From an uncultured euryarchaeote (GTDB lineage: Archaea > Thermoplasmatota > Poseidoniia > Poseidoniales > Poseidoniaceae), in NCBI GenBank assembly GCA_937881505.1, contig CALGEM010000085.1:1-7539 (forward strand): DNA of 7,539 nt. The letters run 5' to 3'. The notes beneath the pieces are model-generated. The model had not been told where the DNA came from, searched no databases, and saw only the letters and a list, made by a program, of their open reading frames with translations. A program made the position numbers and the translations under genes. Position 1 is the stretch's first letter. The number at the start of each line of letters is the position of its first letter. This document shows, piece after piece, positions 1-6,200 of the stretch.

Positions 1-615
1 TCCACCAACGAGGCCGGGCATCAAGCGAATGCGGCTGCCTGCTTCCAAGTTCATGTTCGCAATTTCTGCGGTGCTGACGAGTTGGTTGTTGACAAACACC
101 CAGGACCCCTGAGTTTGGCCAGCCTTTTCGACGAGTTCGTCTTGGGTCATCTGCACGGTGGAGTGGCCGGTGGCGTCGGCAATTTCCACGTCGAAAGTGG
201 GGGCGTCCTGGCCACCGATGAGGCCGGGGGCCATGCGGACGCTGCTGCCGGCTTCCATGTCCAAGCCGACAAGATCGGCGGTGTTGACAAGTTGGTTGTT
301 GACAAACACCCACAACTCGTTGTTTTGGGTGGCCTTTTCCACGATTTGGGCCTTGGTCATGACGACTTCGGAATGACCGGTGCCGTCAGTGATTTGAACA
401 ACAAAGGTGGGGCCTTCTTGGCCGCCAACGAGGCCGGGCATCAAGCGAATGCGGCTGCCTGCTTCCAAGTTCATGTCAGCGATGTCAGCGGCGCTGACGA
501 GCTGGTTGTTCACGAAAACCCAGGAGCCCTGAGTTTGGGCGGCCTTCTCGGCAATTTCGTTCTGTGTCATCTGAACGGTGGAGTGTCCAGATGCGTCTGC
601 AATTTCAACGTCAAA
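1..615 (-). repeat. 210-bp tandem repeat (A-B-A') within the ubiquitin-like gene
   Basis: Three in-frame copies of a 210-bp unit lie at 615-406, 405-196 and 195-1 (the third cut by the window edge after its Gly-Gly). By my count the first and third copies agree at 57 of 65 residues, whereas the first and second agree at only 36 of 65. At DNA level bases 1-60 are almost the same as 421-480, a 420-bp period. The array is therefore organised as alternating types, which suggests duplication of a two-unit block or gene conversion between alternate units. Confidence 0.9.
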
Positions 616-633
616 TTTCGTATTGTGGTCCAT
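1..633 (-). CDS. Tandem ubiquitin-like (beta-grasp) domain protein, 3' end outside the window
   Basis: The frame is open from ATG at 633 to the window edge (211 codons), so the C-terminus is missing. After a six-residue lead (MDHNTK) the protein is a head-to-tail array of 70-residue units: residues 7-76, 77-146 and 147 onward. Each unit reads as strand (FDVEIADASG), strand (HSTVQMT), helix (about NEIAEKAAQ), strand (SWVFVNNQLV) and a last strand (SRIRLMPGLVGG), ending in Gly-Gly at residues 70-71, 140-141 and 210-211. The pattern 'VNxxLV ... LEAGSRIRLMPxLVGG' matches the C-terminal half of ThiS/MoaD/SAMP proteins and aligns without gaps to the last 33 residues of ubiquitin with about 10 identities. 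GG is followed by Q and a linker of about four residues ending in PT. No signal peptide is seen, so it is probably cytosolic. The start has a good ribosome site and a TATA box upstream. Roles as a sulfur carrier, protein modifier or scaffold cannot be told apart. The fold call is inference; the tandem array is seen directly. Confidence 0.8.
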   Translation of the reverse strand, partial: MDHNTKFDVEIADASGHSTVQMTQNEIAEKAAQTQGSWVFVNNQLVSAADIADMNLEAGSRIRLMPGLVGGQEGPTFVVQITDGTGHSEVVMTKAQIVEKATQNNELWVFVNNQLVNTADLVGLDMEAGSSVRMAPGLIGGQDAPTFDVEIADATGHSTVQMTQDELVEKAGQTQGSWVFVNNQLVSTAEIANMNLEAGSRIRLMPGLVGG

Positions 634-639
634 GTGTGT

Positions 640-646
640 TCACCTT
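640..646 (-). promoter_or_regulatory. Ribosome binding site of the ubiquitin-like gene
   Basis: On the minus strand AAGGTGA stands six bases before the ATG at 633. It matches the anti-Shine-Dalgarno end of archaeal 16S rRNA and supports this start. Confidence 0.7.
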
Positions 647-666
647 TGAGTGAGTGATTGTCCTAC

Positions 667-677
667 AGTATATGAAG
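667..677 (-). promoter_or_regulatory. Probable TATA box of the ubiquitin-like gene
   Basis: The minus strand reads CTTCATATACT here. Transcription starting about 26 bases downstream would begin near 645-648, leaving a leader of roughly 10-15 bases that carries the ribosome site. The same 11 bases recur at 768-778. Confidence 0.5.
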
Positions 678-752
678 AAACGACTTTTTGTTCCCCAGAG
701 AGGGGTTCGTCGCCAACACAACTGAAACCGGACACTGCGCTCACTTCCGATA

Positions 753-776
753 TCATACACTCCTGAGAGTATATGA
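753..776 (-). other. 24-bp dyad / possible RNA hairpin after the aldolase-like gene
   Basis: On the minus strand TCATATACTC and GAGTGTATGA are separated by TCAG. The ten pairs include one U-G wobble, so the stem is complete in a minus-strand transcript but has one mismatch in plus-strand RNA. It begins five bases past the TGA at 782-784. No T-tract follows it, so a classical terminator is not supported. It may be a transcript-end hairpin or a binding site upstream of the ubiquitin-like gene. Confidence 0.5.
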
Positions 777-778
777 AG
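768..778 (-). promoter_or_regulatory. Second CTTCATATACT copy, possible distal promoter
   Basis: An exact 11-bp copy of the TATA-like element at 667-677 lies 101 bp upstream, overlapping one arm of the dyad at 753-776. If used as a TATA box it would give a leader of about 110 bases for the ubiquitin-like gene. A regulatory role is inference. Confidence 0.3.
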
Positions 779-781
779 TCG

Positions 782-2182
782 TCAAGTTTTCAGGTTCGCT
801 TGTCGAGCAAGGAGGTGGATTTGCATGCTGTGTTCAACCATAGCGGCGTTGGCCCAGGCTTGGTCGAAATCTGCGCCAACGGCGTAGGCACCATTGCCAC
901 GGATGACAACGCACCGCATGCCACCCTGATTGAGGGCTTCTGCGACTTGGCGAAGGTAATCTTCGGGATGTTCGGGGTCGGGGTCAACGATGATGATCTT
1001 CCCAATGTGCTGTTTGCCGATCTCATCGATGGGTGTGAGCAAAACAAGGTCCTTCTCGCAGCTGGCCGCGGTGGTGTGCGGGCCATGCATGTGAATCGCC
1101 GCAGCGGGGCCGCCGGTGACCATGGACACCGAAGCAAGGACGACCTCGAGCACGTGCCAGTCGGTAGGAGCGCCCCGTGGAGAGGTGGAGCCGAGAGGGG
1201 CCGCACAAAGGCTGCGTTCGTTCATTCGTGGAAGCGTGACCATGTGACGCGTGGAAATCATCACGCCGGGTTGCTCGGGATGAATCATCGCCAACGAACC
1301 CATCGTGGCCCGTACCAAATGTTCCCGGTCGAGTTGGCGGCCAAGGCGAACAAAGTCCGAGACGATGTAGGGTGGGATGACGATGTTGTCTTCAACCAAA
1401 GGCGGCATTGGTGGCTCTTCCAATTCTTCGATGACTTCGGTTGCTCCGACCACGGATTGACGCAGTCGTGCATTCTCCATGTGGAGGCGTTCGAGTTCCG
1501 CTTCTTTTTCCGCGAGCAGGTCAAGGGTGGCCTGGTCCGGTGCAACGGGTGCTGCTGCTTCCTCAGCCGATTCGGATGCTGTTGTTTCTTCTTCACCGGC
1601 AGGGGCCTTGTCAGCGGATTCAGTTGGCGTTTCCTCGGAAGCATCGTCGGGAATTTCTGCTTCTGATTCCGATGCAGATTCTTCATCGGGTGCTTCAGGT
1701 GCTGAGTCTGCTGCTGGCTCCTCATCAGGTGCTTCGGGTGCGGCTTCTTCGGAATTTTCGGATTCTGGAGCCTCGGCATCGTCGGCGGGTGCATCTTGGG
1801 CTTCCTCTTCCGGTGCTTCCTCCGCGGGCTCGGCAGAAGGAGGCGAGGGGGGGCCAGTGGGTGGACCTGATGGAGGACCACTTGGTGGGCCAGTGGGTGG
1901 ACCTGATGGAGGACCACTTGGTGGGCCAGTAGGCGGGCCGGTTGGGGGGCCACTTGGAGGGCCAGTAGGCGGGCCGGTTGGAGGACCGGTTGGGGGGCCT
2001 GTTGGTTGATTCTCCTCTTCAGCGGCTGGACCTTCGTCCTCGGATTCGGTTGGTGTTTCCACTTCTTCAGCCGGCTTCTCAAGGGATTCAATATCCCCAA
2101 ATGCGCCGCCTAACATGTTGTCAAGTTGGGATTGTTCTTCATCATCCCGTGCTTTTTCTGCAGAAGTTTTCCGTTTGGCCAT
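782..2182 (-). CDS. Class II aldolase/adducin-like protein with long disordered N-terminus
   Basis: Numbering from ATG 2182 gives 466 residues. Residues 1-60 are charged, 61-112 are thirteen (T/S)GPP tetrapeptides, about 113-216 are Glu/Asp/Ala/Ser-rich and probably disordered, and about 217-256 form a predicted coiled coil (LLAEKEAELERLHMENARLR). From about 266 to the end is a class II aldolase/adducin domain. It shows VMISTRHMVTLPRM (substrate loop region), PTDWHVLEVV, AAAIHMHGPHTTAAS with zinc-type His364 and His366, and VVIRGNGAYAVG near the end. In L-fuculose-phosphate aldolase the last motif is HHG and supplies the third zinc His; here that position is Asn430. The catalytic Glu region (PSSEW) is PTDW here. 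It may be a divergent enzyme or a pseudo-enzyme like eukaryotic adducin. Start: GTG 2203 and ATG 2194 are also in frame, but a TATA box at 2213-2220 predicts initiation near 2190, and GGTG lies five bases before ATG 2182. The substrate is unknown. Confidence 0.85.
   Translation of the reverse strand: MAKRKTSAEKARDDEEQSQLDNMLGGAFGDIESLEKPAEEVETPTESEDEGPAAEEENQPTGPPTGPPTGPPTGPPSGPPTGPPTGPPSGPPSGPPTGPPSGPPSGPPTGPPSPPSAEPAEEAPEEEAQDAPADDAEAPESENSEEAAPEAPDEEPAADSAPEAPDEESASESEAEIPDDASEETPTESADKAPAGEEETTASESAEEAAAPVAPDQATLDLLAEKEAELERLHMENARLRQSVVGATEVIEELEEPPMPPLVEDNIVIPPYIVSDFVRLGRQLDREHLVRATMGSLAMIHPEQPGVMISTRHMVTLPRMNERSLCAAPLGSTSPRGAPTDWHVLEVVLASVSMVTGGPAAAIHMHGPHTTAASCEKDLVLLTPIDEIGKQHIGKIIIVDPDPEHPEDYLRQVAEALNQGGMRCVVIRGNGAYAVGADFDQAWANAAMVEHSMQIHLLARQANLKT
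1847..2002 (-). repeat. (Thr/Ser)-Gly-Pro-Pro coding repeat, 13 units of 12 bp
   Basis: Thirteen consecutive tetrapeptides of the form TGPP or SGPP are encoded by degenerate 12-bp units. Within it a perfect 36-bp direct repeat occupies 1851-1886 and 1887-1922, a sign of recent slippage or unequal exchange. The copy number is likely to vary between relatives and may be hard to assemble. The tetrapeptide period differs from the Gly-X-Y triplet of collagen. Confidence 0.95.
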
Positions 2183-2212
2183 GGTGGCACCCATTTCACC
2201 CACATGGCGCGG

Positions 2213-2220
2213 CTTAAATA
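2213..2220. promoter_or_regulatory. Shared bidirectional TATA box
   Basis: The plus strand reads CTTAAATA and the minus strand TATTTAAG. The symmetric TTAA core lies 33.5 bp from the first base of the tRNA-Asp (2249) and 33.5 bp from ATG 2182 of the aldolase-like gene. Both distances suit archaeal initiation about 26 bp from a TATA box. No other TATA candidate was seen between the two genes. Confidence 0.55.
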
Positions 2221-2223
2221 GCG

Positions 2224-2247
2224 GTTGCGTCCCCGGAGGGATGCAAC
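2224..2247. other. 24-bp dyad between the TATA box and tRNA-Asp
   Basis: On the plus strand GTTGCGTCCC and GGGATGCAAC flank the loop CGGA. Nine Watson-Crick pairs and one G-T pair are formed. The dyad ends one base before the tRNA. The predicted tRNA start point falls inside its right arm, so it would mostly act as DNA rather than as a leader hairpin. It could be an operator or a remnant. Confidence 0.55.
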
Positions 2248-2248
2248 T

Positions 2249-2323
2249 GCCCGCTTGGTGTAGAGGTTATCATGCAGGATTGTCATTCCTGCGACCCGGG
2301 TTCAATTCCCGGAGTGGGCGCCA
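2249..2323 (+). tRNA. tRNA-Asp (GTC)
   Basis: A complete cloverleaf can be drawn. The acceptor stem is GCCCGCT/AGTGGGC (one G-U), the D arm starts at 2258, the anticodon stem CAGGA/TCCTG encloses the loop TTGTCAT with anticodon GTC at 2282-2284, and the T arm CCGGG/CCCGG encloses TTCAATT. The discriminator at 2320 is G, as expected for tRNA-Asp, and CCA is encoded at 2321-2323. No intron is present. It is the only plus-strand gene. Its 3' end is two bases from the stop codon of the convergent membrane protein gene. Confidence 0.96.
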
Positions 2324-2325
2324 CC

Positions 2326-3231
2326 TCATTCGTCTTCCACACTGACGAGTGTCTTGCTTTGCTGCCGGGGCTTGACGGCGGGCAAAAAGTACCACATGAA
2401 CGGCAACACCAGCAGACTGTCGAGATTTTGGCCTAATTGAATTTCAAACGTCGATTCAAACGCAATGAAGGACGAGGCGTCTTCGCTCCCTTCCTCAGGA
2501 ACCTGCGCTGCGACGGTCGTTCGGTTCTCGGGCTTAACCAAGCCCAAGTCATAACCGGAAAAGTCCGCCTCCAACTCAATGCCCAGCCAAACCAAAGAGA
2601 AGTCAGAAGAGGCGTTGGTGTGAACAAAGGAAACGGTCTCGATGTTGGCCCCTGGGGTATTGGTTGCCGTATTGTCGCTTTCATCCCCCTCGCCGCCGCT
2701 CAGCTCCAACATGTAGCAAGCAGGGAAAACGACGGCAAACGCCGTTAGCGTTGCCAAAAAGGCAAGTGTTCGGACGTGGTGGCGCCATTTGAAGCCGGAA
2801 AGCATCAGAAGTTCACTGAGTACCAAGACGACCAAGACGACCTTGATGGATTGGCGCCCGGTTGAAAGCCAGTCTTCATCGCCCCCGGCACGCTTCTCGT
2901 CATCGCCACTCCCATCCTCGTCGCCGGAAGTGTCTCCCGTAGTGTTTTCTGATGTGGTTGAGGAATTGACGGGTACGCTTGCATCGCCGTCTCGTTCGAG
3001 TGCATAGAAGAAAAACGATGTCGCTTTTTTGATTTCTACATCGATCATCGTGCGGTCTTTGTCAATCGCGACCAATGAATGGGCTTCTGTAGGTGCTGGC
3101 TTGCCTTCGGTGTAGACACCTTCAACGGTGGCGACCAGCCAAGCGGAGATGAAGACATGAACGGCAAGAAAGGCAGTCACGCTAAGGCGAATCGCACCAA
3201 ATGCGCGATGCGGGCGTGGCCGTGGCAGCAC
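2326..3231 (-). CDS. Four-helix membrane protein of unknown function
   Basis: This 301-residue protein is not recognised as a known family. Hydrophobic segments lie at about 15-36, 128-146, 153-175 and 270-287. Basic patches before the first (RPRPHRAFGAIR), between the second and third (KWRHHVR) and after the last (KPRQQSK) place both ends inside by the positive-inside rule. Two outer loops result (about 37-127 and 176-269). They are acidic and Ser/Thr/Gly-rich, and carry four N-glycosylation sequons (Asn89, 96, 206, 236), fitting an archaeal surface location. The start is GTG at 3231, the only start codon in frame between the upstream stop at 3262-3264 and the first hydrophobic segment; GGAG precedes it by four bases. 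It lies 30 bases after the LDL-A-like surface protein gene in the same direction, so the two are probably co-transcribed and may act together. Confidence 0.8.
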   Translation of the reverse strand: MLPRPRPHRAFGAIRLSVTAFLAVHVFISAWLVATVEGVYTEGKPAPTEAHSLVAIDKDRTMIDVEIKKATSFFFYALERDGDASVPVNSSTTSENTTGDTSGDEDGSGDDEKRAGGDEDWLSTGRQSIKVVLVVLVLSELLMLSGFKWRHHVRTLAFLATLTAFAVVFPACYMLELSGGEGDESDNTATNTPGANIETVSFVHTNASSDFSLVWLGIELEADFSGYDLGLVKPENRTTVAAQVPEEGSEDASSFIAFESTFEIQLGQNLDSLLVLPFMWYFLPAVKPRQQSKTLVSVEDE

Positions 3232-3261
3232 GGCGCTCCGTCCCCCTTCTTCCTTTTGACT

Positions 3262-6200
3262 TCACTCGTTCTCGCTGCCTCGGCGGTTGCCAGCCAGCGC
3301 AGCAAGGCCAATCATGGCCATCACGGTCAGTGGAGAGACAAAGGGAAGCAAGCCACTGTCTTCAGCGACATCCTCAGCCGTTGGTGGCGTGGTTTCGCCA
3401 TCATCGGTGGTTTCGTCAGTTGTACCATCGCCAAGGCCGAGGTCAGAGGTGTCGGCGCCTGCCGCTTCAAGGTCGTCAGCCAATTCTGAAAGGTCATGGT
3501 TTTCCACATCAACGATGTCTTCGAGGTCATCAAACTCAGCCATTTCTGCCTGTGCTTCCTGTGCCGGCACACCGGTGATGTAGCGGATGCTGGCGAAGGT
3601 CATGGGTAGGTCTTGACTGTAGCCAGCCGTTTCCGGTCCTGCGATGACATAGGCGTTGCCGTCTTCGTCCCAAGCGTACACACCAACACCAACGATGGTG
3701 GCGTGCTCGTTGCTCCAAAGGGGCGCCCACATGGCGTCGGTGTAAGGGAAGACGGGGACTTCGTAGTCCTCATCAAGTTCTTGGAAGGTGGTCTCAAGGT
3801 TGTTGCCAAAGTTCTCAAAGACATTCTGGAGGCCGGACTCTGCAAGAGCTCCACCGATCTTTTCCATGCGTTCACTGACTTGCGGGCCGTCTTCAACGGT
3901 CATGCAAGTTCTGTGTGTGTCAAAGGCATCGGTTTTGCCGTTCTCCACCAATTCGACGGAGAGGCAGTATTCACCCTCACCAGCAATGTCGACGTAGTTC
4001 TCGGTGGACACCTCGGATTCGTCATTAAACGCAACACTACCCTGATCGAGGATCGCGTTGTCGGCATCAGAAACAGCCCAATGCATCGTGATATCGTCGT
4101 AGGAATCGCCCTCCGTGCCGGCACTGGCCGTTACATCGAGGGTGTTGTCGCCCCCGTTGTACAGATTGGTCTCCCACTCTCGGATTTCTGGTCCGACCCA
4201 GTCCGATTCACAGTTTTCATCAGCGGAGACCAGCAAGGTGCCGTCAGGAGCAGTCATGCTTCCACCGACGCACATCGTGTTCTCACCGTACTCCATGCCC
4301 GCTGGAACGGCAGTTTCAACTGAAATCCAGCCAGAGTCAATGCTGATTGAAACATCGCAGTTCCATGACGCACACGCCATAACATCATCCAACGAGGCAA
4401 GCACGGTGCCTTGGCCGTCGTTCATGTAAGCGTCCATCATGAAGAAGATGGCTTCCCCTTCGTCTTTGCCGTCTGCGCAGTCGGCCGTACCGTCGTTAAC
4501 GAGGGTAAAGTCCAGGTTCGTGGTGTAGTCATCGCAGTAGAAATTACCTGACTGGCGAGTTTCGTGCTCATCATCGCCATCCTCGCAATGCTGCGTGCCG
4601 TCGTTGATGTACTGCCATGGAATCTGGTCATAATTTTCACACATGAACCAATCGCCTTCGTTGTCGGCTGGTTCATCCGAAGCGTCTGCGCAATCGCTGC
4701 TTCCATCGTTCACAAGTTCAAAGGAGATCTCTGAGCCGTCCAAACAGACATAGGTCTCGATGTGGCCGTTGTCGTATTCATCCGAGCCGTCATCACAGTC
4801 ATCCCACCCATCATTCACGTTATCGATGGTCAATTCTTGATACTCGTCGTCGTAAGAGCACATGATGGTGGCAGAAGTTTCGAATCCAAGGGTGGGGGCG
4901 TCAACGCGGCCGCTGAAACTGTAGTATTCCTCGTCGCTGTCCCAGTCTTTGGAAGTTTCACCACTCAGGTAGAAGTCGTCTTCGTCCGAGCCATCCATGC
5001 AGTCTTCTTCACCGTCGTTCACCCACGAGGGCTCGATCATCTCGCCGCTGTCGCACATGAACCAGTTGTCACTGTCGTCGTAATCATTCATGTCGCCGCC
5101 TTCATTGAGACCAAACCAGTTCTCGAGAATCTCCCCAAAGGAGTCTTCAATTTCAGCTTGGAAATCATCTGCCACCGCTTTACCAAAGGATCCGCTGGCG
5201 TGGACCAGAACATTGCCCATCATGATGAACATGACGGGATTACCGGGTGGGCAGGTTTCGCAAGCCATGACGTCAATGGTCGCTCCATCACCAAGGTCAA
5301 CCTCAAGCGGCCTTTCCGAGTTCATGTTGAATTCAACATCTTCCATACCGATGTCGCCCTCGTAGTCACCCTCACTGGTGAGTTCGTCGCTGATGCTAAT
5401 GTCGAACTGCCCAGCATCAAAGCCGAACTCTTCCATCGGCAATCCAGTCAAGTAAACGTTGTAGTCGGCCGAGCCAATGTAAGACCCGTCGGCCATGCCG
5501 CACAAGTCTGCAACATACTTGTCACCCTGATCCATGTCGCTCACACCGACTTCTGTAGCCTCGTCGGCGCACCCCCAAAGTGTGCGGTCGTTGGCAGCAG
5601 CGGTGACGTAGATGGGGCTTGGGTTGCCAAGGCGCCACTCTGCCTGAGAGGCAATGGAATAGCTGAAGTCCATACCGGTGTCAAAGTCAACGTTGAGTTC
5701 CTCGCCGTCGCCCTCAAGGGTGATGTCTATGCCAAGGTTCATGTCATTGCCCACGGTCATATCAATGTCCATGTCTGCGCCAATGAGTTGAGATTGGTCG
5801 TTGAGGTACTCTTTGTAAATCATGTCAACGGTCAGCACGTTCTCCGCTTCGGCGATGACGTCAATGTCAAACCCGGTGGTCGAACTCCCAAAAGTGGTCT
5901 CCGACCAATCGGTCATGATGATGGCGTTGGACAAGAGTCCGTGGCGAAGCACCACATCGCTGGTTCGGCTCCACACCTGAACATCGTTGCCGTCCAAATC
6001 TTGAATGGTTTGAGGCGTAATGTCCTCGGTTTGGTGGACATAGACATTTGTAGAGCCTGTGGTCAATTGACCGAGGTCGAGGTTGAAGCCCGCTGCATCA
6101 GCGTCCGCCATGATTTCGGTGAACAATTCTTGGATGTCCAAGCCGGTCACGTTTTGCACGTCGCTGTCAAGGCTGGACCAGTCGTATTCCACGCCATAGT

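Noticed and set aside
82..657. Plus-strand open frame of 191 codons with apparent repeats
   Set aside because: The repeats mirror the 210-bp array of the minus-strand gene, which has an ATG, a ribosome site and a TATA box.
693..705. CCCC-AGAGA-GGGG inverted repeat
   Set aside because: Only four pairs, and the flanks do not extend it; expected by chance in a sequence of this composition.
773..1666. Plus-strand open frame of 297 codons
   Set aside because: It is antisense to the aldolase domain, shows no family motif, and overlaps a minus frame with clear HMH and VLL-type motifs.
1285..2100. Pro/Gln/Lys-rich minus-strand frame of 271 codons
   Set aside because: It is a shifted frame of the low-complexity part of the aldolase-like gene, with no own start signals.
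2183..2205. ATG at 2205 (minus) and GTG at 2203 as starts for the aldolase-like gene
   Set aside because: The ATG is out of frame, and the GTG would lie upstream of the transcription start predicted from the TATA box at 2213-2220. ATG 2194 remains possible but has its ribosome site only two bases away.
2339..2352. Short hairpin ACACT-GACG-AGTGT after the tRNA as terminator
   Set aside because: The stem is only five pairs, it lies inside the coding end of the membrane protein gene, and it is followed by mixed pyrimidines rather than a T-run.
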